Origin: Streptomyces sp. NBC_01304
Lineage (GTDB): Bacteria > Actinomycetota > Actinomycetes > Streptomycetales > Streptomycetaceae
Direction of reading: 5' to 3'
DNA length: 64,000 bases
Assembly (NCBI RefSeq): GCF_035975855.1
Contig: NZ_CP109055.1
Location: 9,238,001-9,302,000, forward strand
Shown here: positions 33,234-42,348 of the stretch, one piece after another
How the letters are laid out: each line of letters starts with the position of its first letter
Position numbering within the stretch: the stretch's first letter is position 1
Notes under the pieces: generated by a model
Told to the model about the DNA's origin: nothing
What the model saw: the letters and a program-made list of their open reading frames with translations, nothing else
The model's database searches: none
Made by a program: the position numbers and the translations under genes

Positions 33234-33603
33234 ATGAGCCCCCGTGTCTGCCGCAAGGGCCGTAGCCGCCCGATCCCGTTCGACTGCAAGTCCGGCGCCG
33301 GACACCCAGGAACGTGCAGCCCCTTCACCCACCGGCCCCACCCGCCCAAGAACGTTGACGATCACGCTGCGCTCCTCGCTATGAGCAGGGAACGCCCGAA
33401 CGCCAGCGCGAGTGCACGGGCACGCTCACCGCCGCCCGGGGAGACGCGCGACTGCGGTGGGAGCAGTACACCTTGCGGGCCGCGGTGGAGGGCGTCCTCG
33501 ACGAGGTCAGCCACATGGCCGACGACGAGCGGCTGACGACCGACGCGGCGGGCTGCGCCAGCTGCTGCGCTCCGCACTGGGCCTGGACCGCCAACTGACG
33601 TGA
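33234..33603 (+). pseudogene. gene broken by two frame changes
   Basis: Three frames carry the coding signal in turn. The first is MSPRVCRKGRSRPIPFDC from ATG 33234 to about 33380. The second is EQGTPERQRECTGTLTAARG through HMADDERLTTDA to about 33545. The third is GLRQLLRSALGLDRQL to a TGA at 33601-33603. Third-position GC is very high in each part. The joined product would be about 120 residues, with a basic N-terminus and a helical C-terminus. Family unknown. Confidence 0.45.
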
Positions 33604-33654
33604 CTCTCCGCTCGTCTATCCGGTTCCGTTCGGCCTGCACACCAAGGAGACCCC

Positions 33655-33924
33655 GTGCACAACCAGGCCAGCCCGATCCGCGAGCAGCAGCTCGACGAGG
33701 ATGACCAGGACGCGATCCGAACCACATGGCTCCTGAGCCTGACGCCCGAACAGGTCATCCGGTTCGACTCGACGACTATCTACGACTGGCTGGCAGCCCG
33801 CAACGAGCAGCGCCGAGTCCGTCTCACCGCCGCCTGTCGGACCCTTCGCGAGCAGTGCGCCCGCCGTGAGCGAGCCCACGCCCGTCTCGTTGCCGCGCTG
33901 ATCGCCGCCCGTACCGCGACCTGA
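33655..33924 (+). CDS. small hypothetical protein
   Basis: 89 residues from a GTG at 33655, with AAGGAG upstream. It is helical and strongly charged, with LTPEQVIRFDSTTIYDWLAA in the middle and a basic Arg-rich helix at the end. It could be a small nucleic-acid-binding protein. No family is recognised. Confidence 0.55.
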   Translation: MHNQASPIREQQLDEDDQDAIRTTWLLSLTPEQVIRFDSTTIYDWLAARNEQRRVRLTAACRTLREQCARRERAHARLVAALIAARTAT

Positions 33925-33932
33925 GGAGACAC

Positions 33933-34427
33933 ATGACCACCACCGACTCCCGAGCCGCCCAACTCGCCGAATCCCGCTACCGCAACGGCTACGGCCCCAC
34001 CCTCGCCGAACCCTGGGAGCAGCTCGACACCAGCATGCGCGAGTTCCTCGCCAACGAGGCCGTCAGCTGGCTGCGGTCGGCCACCGCCGCCGGACTCGTC
34101 GCCGAAAACCCCACCGCCATTGTCGACGCTGACAACCCGACCCCGCTCCGCTGGGGCCTCAACGACGTCCAGTGGGGCGACGACGACTCCGTGGTCGTGA
34201 TGCTGTCCGGGCCGGACGGGGAGCCGTACTGGCTGGAGCTCGACCAGGAACAGGCCGCCGTCCTCCGCAAAGACCTCGCCGGCCCCGACGGGGAGCCCGA
34301 GACCGAGGAGCCCGAGACCAGCACGCGGCCGTGTGGCCACGATGACTATCACGACGCTCACGAGTGGGCCGACCGTCCCGGCATCTGGTGCCCCGGCCAC
34401 AGCATCGCCTCCGTGTCCGCCCCGTGA
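33933..34427 (+). CDS. hypothetical protein with C-terminal Cys/His motif
   Basis: 164 residues from ATG 33933, with TGAGGAG upstream. The C-terminus CGHDDYHDAHEW followed by WCPGHS looks like a metal-binding knuckle that is common in Streptomyces phage and plasmid proteins. The middle (VQWGDDDSVVVMLSGPDGEP, then YWLELDQEQAAVL) is a short beta-hairpin plus helix. Function unknown. Its stop overlaps the next start. Confidence 0.6.
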   Translation: MTTTDSRAAQLAESRYRNGYGPTLAEPWEQLDTSMREFLANEAVSWLRSATAAGLVAENPTAIVDADNPTPLRWGLNDVQWGDDDSVVVMLSGPDGEPYWLELDQEQAAVLRKDLAGPDGEPETEEPETSTRPCGHDDYHDAHEWADRPGIWCPGHSIASVSAP

Positions 34428-34540
34428 CCGCAGCAGACCGGCCCGGACGCGCTGGTATCGCGTCCGGGCCGGCCACCCCCGAATGGGTCGCCGAGTGGCG
34501 CGTCCGGAAGAAAAGCGACAACCCCGAGAAAGAGGGCTGA
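34424..34540 (+). CDS. very small coupled protein
   Basis: 38 residues from a GTG at 34424 that overlaps the previous TGA (GTGA). It reads MTAADRPGRAGIASGPATPE and ends in a charged WRVRKKSDNPEKEG tail. The next start follows three bases after its stop. Support is from coupling and codon use; function unknown. Confidence 0.45.
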   Translation: MTAADRPGRAGIASGPATPEWVAEWRVRKKSDNPEKEG

Positions 34541-34543
34541 GCA

Positions 34544-34726
34544 GTGCCAACCACCACCCATCAGCCCCTGGCCGCCCGCATGCGGCCGACGTCGCTCGAC
34601 CAGATCGTCGGACAGGCCCTCGGCACCCAATACCTACGCCAACCCGGCACGCAGCCACCCTTGCTCGATCCGCTCCAACACGTCGACCAACAGGGAAGAC
34701 TCCGCTCGCGTTGGGTGGAGGGTCTG
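34544..34726 (+). pseudogene. fragment resembling the N-terminus of a RarA-type AAA+ protein
   Basis: From a GTG at 34544 the frame reads HQPLAARMRPTSLDQIVGQA. This matches the N-terminal signature of RarA/MgsA and related clamp-loader-like ATPases (PLAxRMRPxTLDExVGQ). The Walker A that should follow within about 40 residues is missing, and the frame passes into an unrelated protein at 34727. It is probably a truncated relic. It could instead be an N-terminal extension of the next gene. Confidence 0.35.
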
Positions 34727-35509
34727 ATGAGCAGCAAGACGACGGCCGCCCTCTTCGGGGCGGCCCCCCGCCCCCGGCTGGCGCTGGCAGCTGGCTCCCA
34801 GATCACGGCTGGCTCGCAGGGTCCGGACAGCGACGCCGCGCGGGCCATGGCCGTTCTCGGCTGGTGCGCCGCGTTCGTGGACACGGTGCGGCTGGCCGTC
34901 GCCGGTGGCCTGAAAGCCGACGCTTCCGGGTTCTGCACGGTCGACTCGGACGGGCGTACAGGGCGGCGGGTCAAGGGTGAGCGGGTGTGGCTACTCGCCC
35001 GCTGCGGATACCTCGCGCTTCACGCCTCGGGCCTGGTCGTAGCGACGGAGGACGGACACGAGGCACTCAGGCTCGCCAAGGCTGCCGGGCCGGGTGTGCT
35101 GCGCGATGAGGCCGACGTCATGGCGTCGGTTCGTAAGGCCCGCCGCGCCCGCCAGTGGGACAGCCACGCCGGGCAGGACGCGCACGCCTTGCCGGTGCTT
35201 CCCGGGGGTGGTGAGGAACGCCGCCGCCGGGCCGTCGCGCGCAAGGGCGCGGAGCAGGCGGCCGTCGAGGCCGAGAAGACCCGCAAGCGCACCGAGGCCC
35301 TGATAAGGCGGGCGCGGATCCGGGACCGCCGGGAGGCCCGCCGTGAGGCAGGACGTCAAGCCGAGCGCACCGCCCCGCGCCGGTGCTGCCGGGGGGTTTG
35401 GCCGCTGGAGTGGCGGTGCGGGGAGTGCCGGGACCTGGCAGGGCGGGGCATCGAGGACTTCCCCGCCCTCCCTCCAGGCGACAACGACAACAGGGCACAG
35501 CAGGACTGA
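34727..35509 (+). CDS. hypothetical Arg/Glu-rich protein
   Basis: 260 residues from ATG 34727, chosen for the GGTGGAGGG six bases upstream. The first half is Ala/Gly-rich with GWCAAFVDTVRLAVAGGLKA. The second half is a long charged helix (residues about 160-230, Arg/Glu/Ala), likely coiled coil. The C-terminus has CCRGVWPLEWRCGECRDLAG, a possible zinc ribbon. No family is recognised. Confidence 0.55.
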   Translation: MSSKTTAALFGAAPRPRLALAAGSQITAGSQGPDSDAARAMAVLGWCAAFVDTVRLAVAGGLKADASGFCTVDSDGRTGRRVKGERVWLLARCGYLALHASGLVVATEDGHEALRLAKAAGPGVLRDEADVMASVRKARRARQWDSHAGQDAHALPVLPGGGEERRRRAVARKGAEQAAVEAEKTRKRTEALIRRARIRDRREARREAGRQAERTAPRRCCRGVWPLEWRCGECRDLAGRGIEDFPALPPGDNDNRAQQD

Positions 35510-35546
35510 GCAGGACCACGACAACGACACGGAAGGACACACCGAC

Positions 35547-36734
35547 ATGGCGAGTATGCGGCGTGAGCGGGCTACCGACGTCCCTGCCTCGGGAGACGCC
35601 TACAACACGCCGGCCCCCGCGCGGGCGGTCGCGCTGAACGTCCGCGAGACCAAGTGGGTAGCCGAGTGCGACCGGCACGGCCCCGTTTCCATGGCCCTCA
35701 ACAAGTACGGCGACCCGGTGGCCGACATCTCCGCCGCGTACGTGTACACATCCCGTGATGAGGCCGACGACGCGGCCCGCCTCCACCTGGACCGGCATGC
35801 CGCGCAGGACGCCGACACCATGACTCCCGATGACATCGACGCCGCCCAGTCGCTGAACTTCAGCCGGGGCCAGCGGCGTGCTCTCGGTTGGATGCGTGAG
35901 GGCAAGGTGCGTGAGACCGCCGACGGGTTCACCGCCTTTGACGTCTCCTCTGACAAGGCGGACGTTTCTGCGAAGATCAACAAGAGGCGTGCAGCGGGTC
36001 TGTGGCTGGCCGGGTTCGTGCAGGTGTACGCCGTCGCCCCTGGTGTGCGCGGGTTCGGTCTCACCGATGAGGGTGAGGCTGCATTCCGCCTGTGGTCTCA
36101 GGCCGTACGCATCGGCGCCGTCACTGAGCCGGAGAACGACACGAAGCACACGGCCATGAGGAACGGGCCGTATCGCTGGCTGTCCGCCGGAGACACCTGG
36201 CCTGGGGAAGCTGAGGCCGCGCAGGCCGCCGCCGATGCGGAGGCCAAGGCCGAGGCGGAGGCGGCAGCGCTGCGCAAGGGCGCGGAAGAGCGCGCGGCAC
36301 TGAAGGCCGAGACGTCCACTGATGACGAACTCGCCGTGATCGATGCGTTGTTGTGTGAGGGCCTGGACGAGCATGCGGTGGCGGTGCTGTCGGCCGCGTA
36401 CATCGGGCACGTCACTACCCGGTACCGGCCCGGCGCAGCTTCGGTCCGCCTCGATGAGGGCTCGAACGACGATGAGCGGCACGTGTCGCGTACGTACAAC
36501 GTGAACGGCGTTGAGAAGCCGATCGCGACCGAGGCGGACGACATGCTGTCGGCGATCCCTGCCAACCTCACCGACGCCACGGCCAGCACCTGGCACGCGC
36601 TGTGCACGTCGGTGGATAAGCGGTACGGGGTGTACCGGCTCGACCTTCAGGCCGCCATGGACGCAGGCAGGGCCGCGCTCGCCGCCGATGAGGAGTCGGA
36701 GGCGCCGGAGTCGCCGGAGTCGCCAGTACGCTGA
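35547..36734 (+). CDS. hypothetical protein
   Basis: 395 residues from ATG 35547 with GGAAGGA upstream. Residues 110-200 (LNFSRGQRRALGWMREGKVR and on) may form a winged-helix-like domain. Residues 225-265 are an Ala/Glu-rich coiled coil, and the last third is alpha/beta with no recognised motif. It closes the plus-strand run before the minus-strand monooxygenase block. An inverted repeat GAGGACGG / CCGTCCTC (36739-36789) follows and could end transcription. Confidence 0.6.
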   Translation: MASMRRERATDVPASGDAYNTPAPARAVALNVRETKWVAECDRHGPVSMALNKYGDPVADISAAYVYTSRDEADDAARLHLDRHAAQDADTMTPDDIDAAQSLNFSRGQRRALGWMREGKVRETADGFTAFDVSSDKADVSAKINKRRAAGLWLAGFVQVYAVAPGVRGFGLTDEGEAAFRLWSQAVRIGAVTEPENDTKHTAMRNGPYRWLSAGDTWPGEAEAAQAAADAEAKAEAEAAALRKGAEERAALKAETSTDDELAVIDALLCEGLDEHAVAVLSAAYIGHVTTRYRPGAASVRLDEGSNDDERHVSRTYNVNGVEKPIATEADDMLSAIPANLTDATASTWHALCTSVDKRYGVYRLDLQAAMDAGRAALAADEESEAPESPESPVR

Positions 36735-36794
36735 TCATGAGGACGGACGTGCCACGCGAACATCGCGAACCTCACGAGCGGCCGTCCTCCCCGT

Positions 36795-38219
36795 CTAATC
36801 GGCGCGGTCACCCTCGGCATGCGGCAGGGCATGGCGTTCACTCGCACTGAATTGTGGCCCAGTCAACTGCGGGCGCCCGGGCCCGAGGAGCGCAGCCAAC
36901 ACCACGTCAGGGCGGAACAGCCGGGCTGGCGATGTGCGCAGGGTGATGACGTCGGTGAGAGCGATAGCGGCGTGCAGGTTGCCGGTCGCGGTGTAGGACA
37001 GTCGGCGGGAATAGGCCTGGACGATGCGGTCGGCCGCGTTGGGGGTCTTGCCGGTGGTGCAGGGGAAGTGGATGTCCTGGCCCACGGCCAGGGCCCATGC
37101 CGTGTTCACCGGGCGGGCGATGGCGCGTTGGACCCGCCGGGCGAGACCGGTCGCCTGTGCTCCGTGCTGCTGGACGGCGGTGCGCAGGGCGAGTGCCCCC
37201 AGGGCGGCCGTCGACATGCCCTGCCCATACACCGGGTTGAACGCGGCCACCGCGTCGCCGAGGACGATCAGGCCGTCTGGCCAGGCGGAAGCTCGCTCGT
37301 AGTAGTAGCGGGAGTTGGCGGTGCTGTGAGTGAGGGCAACGTCGGATATCGGGCGGGCGTGGGCGAGGAGTTCGCCCGCCACCGGGTGGCGCAGCCCGCG
37401 GGCGAAGGGCAGGAAGTCGTCGGGGTTGGAGGTGGGCTGCCCGCTGCGGGTGCCGGACAGGCTCACCAGCCATTGGTCGTTCTCGATGGGCAGGATGGTG
37501 ATGGCCTGGCCGGGTTCGGTGCGGGCGTCGGCCTGCACGGTGACGATGGGCCAGCCCTTGGTGGGGGAGGGGGCCTGGAAGGTGCGGCTGGCGTACGCGA
37601 GGCCTGAGTCGACCTTGTCGTGCTTGATGCGGGGGATGCCCAGGTCGCTCAGCCAGAGCGGGGTGCGGCTGGCGCGGCCGGTGGCATCGATGATGAGGTC
37701 CGCAGGTATCACCCGGGTGTGGTGGGCGGGGTCTTCCACCCGTACGCCGGTCACCTTGCGGCGGCTGCCGACCAGGGCGACGGCGCGGTGTCCGGTGTGC
37801 ACGGTGATGCCCGGGTGCTTCAGGGTCTGTTGGCGCACCGTGTGGTCGATCAGGTCGCGGCTGGCGGCGATGACGTAGTGGCTTTCGCGGAGCCAGCGGC
37901 GGTACCAGCCCTCGGGGGAGAAGGCGACCATGCCGGTGGGCAGCGGGATCCGGTTGGCGCCGGCAGCACACAGCAACTCCAGGGTTCCGGGCAGGAGTTG
38001 ATCGATGGCCTCCGCGCCGCCTTCCATGAGGGAGTGGGCGTGGCGCGCCTGGGGCAGGCCGGTGCGGGGAGCGACCTGGTCGGGCAGGGCGTGTGGCTCG
38101 ATGATGTCGATCTGGTCGACGGCGTGCCGCAGGGCGGCCGCGGCCAGCATGCCGGCCAGTCCGCCGCCGAGGACAACCGCCCGGGTGTGCCCGAGGGGCG
38201 TGGAAGGGAGCTTGCTCAT
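36795..38219 (-). CDS. FAD-dependent monooxygenase (cassette A)
   Basis: 474 residues from ATG 38219. An N-terminal Rossmann motif AVVLGGGLAGMLAAAAL binds FAD, and IIEPHALP ends the second strand. DLIIDATGRASRTP (the DG-like motif) and LIVLGDAVAAFNPVYGQGM (the GD motif) complete the FAD-binding set. It belongs to the same group as the 43066 gene, with which it shares QARHAH/QAQHAH, EGWYRRW/QGWFRRW and SLSGTRSGQPTSNPD segments. Substrate unknown. The partner membrane protein gene lies 16 bases upstream, so the two are co-transcribed. Confidence 0.82.
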   Translation of the reverse strand: MSKLPSTPLGHTRAVVLGGGLAGMLAAAALRHAVDQIDIIEPHALPDQVAPRTGLPQARHAHSLMEGGAEAIDQLLPGTLELLCAAGANRIPLPTGMVAFSPEGWYRRWLRESHYVIAASRDLIDHTVRQQTLKHPGITVHTGHRAVALVGSRRKVTGVRVEDPAHHTRVIPADLIIDATGRASRTPLWLSDLGIPRIKHDKVDSGLAYASRTFQAPSPTKGWPIVTVQADARTEPGQAITILPIENDQWLVSLSGTRSGQPTSNPDDFLPFARGLRHPVAGELLAHARPISDVALTHSTANSRYYYERASAWPDGLIVLGDAVAAFNPVYGQGMSTAALGALALRTAVQQHGAQATGLARRVQRAIARPVNTAWALAVGQDIHFPCTTGKTPNAADRIVQAYSRRLSYTATGNLHAAIALTDVITLRTSPARLFRPDVVLAALLGPGRPQLTGPQFSASERHALPHAEGDRAD

Positions 38220-38235
38220 GTCCGGCTGCTCTCTG

Positions 38236-39405
38236 CTAAGGCGCGGGGGTGCGCTGGCGTATGGCGTGGACGACGGGGGAGGACAGGGCCTGGGCGAGGG
38301 GCAGCAGGTCACGCTCGCCCACCCTCAGGACCTCGGGCTGCGGTGCTGCGTCTGCGGCATCGGGGTCAGCCCTGCGGGAGCCGGCGGCCGCGACAAGCAC
38401 AGCGGCGTCGGCGACGGCGCGCGCCTGGTCCTCGCTGTCGCCGCGGGCCAGGGAGGCGTTCAACGCGGCGGTGCGGATCTCTTCGTCGAAGTATGGGCTG
38501 AGCTGCAGGATGCCGTCCGAGATGGACGTCTTGCGCTGAGTCAGGCGCAGCCGGACGGCCGGCGACCAGCGGGAGATGGCGATGTGGTGGGCGCTGTCGT
38601 GGGTGACGGTGCCCAGTTCGCTGGCCAGCGGGGCCAACAGCCGCAGGTGGCGGATGGCTTCGAGGGTGTCGGAGACGCGGCGGCTGAGCAGCGGCAGCAG
38701 GAATCCGGTGCCGACCAGGACGGCCGAGGGGGCGGCCACCACGGGGGCCACATCGCGGCTGAGGACGTCCCAGTCGGTGTGGAACCAGCGGGCGGTCACC
38801 GCGAGCATCTTCGTCACGTCGTAGATGACATGCAGCACGTAGGCGGTGCCGAGGATCCGCAGACCGACGCGGAAGGTCCCGCGGACTTCGACGGCCCAGC
38901 GCCAGCACAGCAAGGACGCCATGGTGGAGGCGACACCATGCGACACCAGGTACAGCACGATCATTTCCCGGATGTAGGGAGTCGTGGCGTAGACGGTGTC
39001 GAAATCGACGAGCTCCTCGCGGGGAGTGCTGCCGGCCCAGAACAGTCCGGCGATCGCCGCGATGACGAGGCTGTAGACGGTGACGAAGGTCCGGGAGGTG
39101 CGCCGTGTCCGGTCCGGTTGCCCGCCACGCCAGTTCACCAGGAGCACCACGCTGGCCCCGGAGAAGGCGCTGAGCATGATGTACACCAGCGGAGCGGAGA
39201 AGTTGGTGACGCCGGTGAGCCGGTTCATCGTGGCGATCGTGTCCGGCGCGACTAGGAGCAGGTCGCAGCCGCCGACGAACAGCAGGGCGCAGGCCGAGCG
39301 CAGCAGGGCGTCGTGGGGAGAGCGGAGCAGCGAGGGCACCTTGACCAGGCACGCGACGAACAGAGCCGCAGCGCCGACGTAGAACGCGATGTTGTCCGTC
39401 AGCAT
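38236..39405 (-). CDS. MAB_1171c-family membrane protein (cassette A)
   Basis: 389 residues from ATG 39405. Seven or so hydrophobic segments fill residues 1-250, including PYIREMIVLYLVSHGVAST and FHTDWDVLSR before a further segment. A cytosolic helical tail of about 130 residues follows. This architecture and the YIREMI and (A)RW-x-DWD motifs define the family named MAB_1171c putative transporter, whose function is not established. It has two paralogues in this window and always lies next to a monooxygenase or an ImmA-like peptidase gene. Confidence 0.75.
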   Translation of the reverse strand: MLTDNIAFYVGAAALFVACLVKVPSLLRSPHDALLRSACALLFVGGCDLLLVAPDTIATMNRLTGVTNFSAPLVYIMLSAFSGASVVLLVNWRGGQPDRTRRTSRTFVTVYSLVIAAIAGLFWAGSTPREELVDFDTVYATTPYIREMIVLYLVSHGVASTMASLLCWRWAVEVRGTFRVGLRILGTAYVLHVIYDVTKMLAVTARWFHTDWDVLSRDVAPVVAAPSAVLVGTGFLLPLLSRRVSDTLEAIRHLRLLAPLASELGTVTHDSAHHIAISRWSPAVRLRLTQRKTSISDGILQLSPYFDEEIRTAALNASLARGDSEDQARAVADAAVLVAAAGSRRADPDAADAAPQPEVLRVGERDLLPLAQALSSPVVHAIRQRTPAP

Positions 39406-39528
39406 GGCGTGCCGGCGTGGCCGGTGCGGGGGTGAGGAAGCTGCTGGTGCAGGCTCATACGCGGTGGTTCTCCGGTCAGATGAGGAGCCGGCGCACGGGG
39501 TGCGCGACGTATCGGTGCTGCGTGCATG

Positions 39529-40146
39529 TCAGGTCCAAAAGCCGCGGTGGCCCAAGGACGCCTCGATGCGGCCTGCCAGTCCGTCCGCTTCGTGCAGGGC
39601 AGTTTCGGTGAGCAGCGCGGTGACATGGGTGCCGAACGTCAGGCCGAACCGTTCTGCCTGGCGTTCACAGTCCTGGTCGAAGTCGGTGCGGGTCGCGTAA
39701 TGCAGGACCGCGTCGTGCAGGCGGCCGGGGGAGCTGTCGTCGCGCGGCAGCTGGGTCACCAGCAGGTCGACGAGTTCCTGAACCTGGTGGGAGCCGGGGC
39801 TGTGTGCGCGCGTCGCCGTCCCGGTCTCATGCTTGTGGTGGCCTTCGGTGAACATGTGCCACAGCTCGTGGCCCAGGATGACGCACTGGTGCTCCGGGTC
39901 GGTGTTCTCCTGGACGGCGATGATGTCCTTGTCCTCGAGGTCGAGCCACACGCCGCTAACCGCGCTCGGAGGGAAGGCGACCTTGCGCAGGTGCACGGGT
40001 CGACCGCGCCGGCTGCTGGCCACAGCGGCGACCGCGGTGAAGATGTCGTCCGCTGCATCGCCGACGGGGCGCACCAGTTCGGCGACCTCAGCGACGAACT
40101 TCTCGCTGAACTGGCGCATTGTCCGCTTGCTCCCGTCGAGCTTCAC
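39529..40146 (-). CDS. ImmA/IrrE-type metallopeptidase (cassette A)
   Basis: 205 residues from a GTG at 40146, with GAGGAAG upstream. The zinc motif is HELWH (H93, E94, H97), within VILGHELWHMFTEG. The N-terminal part contains the VHLRKVAFPPSAVSGVWL strand pair of the family. ImmA/IrrE peptidases cut XRE-type repressors when activated, and such genes are often labelled toxins. An XRE-like regulator gene lies 121 bases upstream on the same strand, the expected partner. A last helix (ALLTETALHEADGLAGRI) closes the chain. Confidence 0.8.
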   Translation of the reverse strand: MKLDGSKRTMRQFSEKFVAEVAELVRPVGDAADDIFTAVAAVASSRRGRPVHLRKVAFPPSAVSGVWLDLEDKDIIAVQENTDPEHQCVILGHELWHMFTEGHHKHETGTATRAHSPGSHQVQELVDLLVTQLPRDDSSPGRLHDAVLHYATRTDFDQDCERQAERFGLTFGTHVTALLTETALHEADGLAGRIEASLGHRGFWT

Positions 40147-40267
40147 CGTGCTTCCTCGGCTTTCTGGGATATGGCGCCCCTGCGTCCGGTGCAGCCGGTA
40201 CGGGGCGTCGCGCTGTGTGGCGGGATACGTGTCGCAGGGTGGGCGGGCCAAGCCGGGCCGTGCCCGA

Positions 40268-40867
40268 TCACTGGTCGTCCTCGACCTGGTCGAGCAGCGC
40301 ATTCAGGGTGGCTTCGACCACCCTCCACTGGGCCTCGGGCAGCCCTTCTGCGCGCCGCAGGGCCATGTGGCGCACGGCGTGCTTCTCCATGACGCCAGCC
40401 AGCGGGTCCAACTCCCGTTGCAGCAGGTGCAGGACGTTCTGCAGCGCGCCGTCGAGGACCTGGACGGAGTCGCTCGAGAGATAGGCGGTGGCCCGGCCGA
40501 AGTAGAACTGCTCGATTCCCGCGGCCGTCTCGGCCTGCAGCGACTTGATGTCGCCGCGCGCGAAGGCCCGCAGCGCTGCCCCCGTTCTGCCGAAGGAGGT
40601 GGCGATCTCCTCGTAGGAGTACGGCTTGCCGTCGTCGCGTAGGCGCGTCGTGCGCAGGTTGATGAAACGTTCGCGCATCCGCTCGTCGAAATCCTCGTCC
40701 GGTGCGCGGCGGCCGTCGAGCAGTGCCTGGATGGTCGGGGCGGCGATGCCCGTCTCCTGGGACAAGGATGCGACGTTCAGCACCTGTTCACGCTGCCGGG
40801 CCGAGGCGCCCAGCAGGGTGTTGATCTGCCGCAGGGTCTCGGCGAGTGTGGCGCGGGTGTCGCTCAC
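40268..40867 (-). CDS. XRE-like transcriptional regulator (cassette A)
   Basis: 199 residues from a GTG at 40867, with GGGAGA upstream. The N-terminal 70 residues contain a helix-turn-helix (VASLSQETGIAAPTIQALLD), a second helix pair (YSYEEIATSFGRTGAALRAF) follows, and a helical C-terminus may bind a ligand or dimerise. The protein resembles the 45925 gene over its whole length. It lies downstream of an inverted repeat at 40939-40972 and may autoregulate. It is the likely target of the ImmA-like peptidase beside it. Confidence 0.75.
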   Translation of the reverse strand: MSDTRATLAETLRQINTLLGASARQREQVLNVASLSQETGIAAPTIQALLDGRRAPDEDFDERMRERFINLRTTRLRDDGKPYSYEEIATSFGRTGAALRAFARGDIKSLQAETAAGIEQFYFGRATAYLSSDSVQVLDGALQNVLHLLQRELDPLAGVMEKHAVRHMALRRAEGLPEAQWRVVEATLNALLDQVEDDQ

Positions 40868-40938
40868 CGGGTGGTCTCCCAGGGGTTGGATGGGCGCAAG
40901 GGAACCTCTGGAACGTATGAGGTCGCCCAGCGGGATCG

Positions 40939-40972
40939 CAAGTGTACTTTCAGTCAGCCGTAAGCACACTTG
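40939..40972. promoter_or_regulatory. inverted repeat, candidate XRE operator
   Basis: CAAGTGTACTT (40939-40949) faces AAGCACACTTG (40962-40972), matching at 10 of 11 positions. It lies 72 bases upstream of the XRE regulator start and in the intergenic space behind the 41005 gene, which fits an autoregulatory operator. Confidence 0.5.
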
Positions 40973-41004
40973 AAATTGCTCGATAGATGCGCGGCACCCG
41001 ACAC

Positions 41005-42222
41005 CTAGGTCAGCCGTTCCCCGGAGTCCGCCGCACCGCGCGGGGCAGCGATCGGTTTGCTTGGCGCACGCATGTACTCACTGACGATCTGCGTGACCAC
41101 CGCAGAGGTGCGGATCGCGCGCGCGATCCGCACCAGCTGGGCGGTGTCCGAGGCGAGTTGTTCGAGAACAGGATCGCCCTCGTCCTCCACGGCGCGACCG
41201 AATCGGTCGACGGCCACCACGACCATGGCCGCGGTCCCGACGGCCTTGGCCTCGACCTCCGATGCACCTGCGGCGCGGGCCCTGTCGTACGCGTCCTCTC
41301 GGACGGCTTCGTCGGCATACGGGGCCAGCCGGAGCAGCCCGTACTGGAGGGAGGATTCACGGCTGACGAGACGGATCCGTGGCGAGGCCAGGCGCGACAG
41401 CCGCGGCTGGTAGGTGCTCCAGTTCTCCGTGGCCGCCAGTGCGTGCCAGAGAGGGTTGAGCTGCAGGTAGGTGCGCCAGCCGAGCAGCGTTTCGACCGCG
41501 GTCGGCACGAGCACCGGCAGGAGGTAACCGGCCGCCACCAGGGCTCCGGCCAGAGACACGATGATCGGAGCCACCGAAGTGTTGATCGCGTCCCAGTCCT
41601 GGTCCGCCCAACGGGCCGCCACCGCCGTCGACTTGACGACGCCGAACAGCAGGTTCAGGAGCCAGCCGGCGGTGATGACAATGAGGCCCGCGCGCTGCCA
41701 GCCCTGCAGAAGTCGGGCCCAGCGCCAGCACAGGAGGGTGGTGACCAGCGCCGCGGTCACATGCGCGGTCAGATACAGCACGATCATCTCGCGGATGAAC
41801 GGCGTGTGCGCGTAGTACGTGTCGAAGTTGCGCTGCTGCTCGACGGGCGCCCGGCCGGCGGCGAACAGCGCCCACAGCGCCACGCACACCAGTGCGTAGG
41901 CCAGGGTCCACCGGCGGACCAGCGAGCGGAGCCGGGGCGCCTCACCGCCGCGCCACAGCAGCATCAGGATGAAGCAGGCAGCCGAGTACGCGGTGACGAT
42001 CGAGTAGGTCAGCGGGGCGGCGAAGTTCGGCACCCCGGTGAGCCTGTTGATCAAGGCGATGCTGGGCGGGGCGCCGATCGCGAACCCGGCGCCGGCCAGC
42101 AGCAGGACGGCACACACCGCGCGCAGGGTCGGCTCGCGCCGATCGCGGCGCAACGCAGGAACTTTGAAGGCGAGTCCGGTCCACAGGATCAGAGCCGGCA
42201 GGTAGTAGTCCGGGCCGCGCAT
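41005..42222 (-). CDS. MAB_1171c-family membrane protein (cassette B)
   Basis: 405 residues from ATG 42222. It shows the same membrane layout and motifs as the copies at 38236 and 44514: PFIREMIVLYLTAHVTAAL, ARWADQDWDAI, a long cytosolic tail and an Arg-rich end. A peptidase gene of the ImmA type lies 126 bases upstream and an XRE regulator just downstream. No monooxygenase gene is directly attached to this copy. Confidence 0.75.
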   Translation of the reverse strand: MRGPDYYLPALILWTGLAFKVPALRRDRREPTLRAVCAVLLLAGAGFAIGAPPSIALINRLTGVPNFAAPLTYSIVTAYSAACFILMLLWRGGEAPRLRSLVRRWTLAYALVCVALWALFAAGRAPVEQQRNFDTYYAHTPFIREMIVLYLTAHVTAALVTTLLCWRWARLLQGWQRAGLIVITAGWLLNLLFGVVKSTAVAARWADQDWDAINTSVAPIIVSLAGALVAAGYLLPVLVPTAVETLLGWRTYLQLNPLWHALAATENWSTYQPRLSRLASPRIRLVSRESSLQYGLLRLAPYADEAVREDAYDRARAAGASEVEAKAVGTAAMVVVAVDRFGRAVEDEGDPVLEQLASDTAQLVRIARAIRTSAVVTQIVSEYMRAPSKPIAAPRGAADSGERLT

Positions 42223-42348
42223 GTCAGGTCCTGACGTCAAGGTCCGGCCGCCTGCTGGCAGCCGGAAACGACCCGGTGGGCAAGGACGCCGCAAGGGCGG
42301 CGCCAAAGCCCGCGGGAACGGAGGTGGAAGAAGACACGACGCTCGTGG

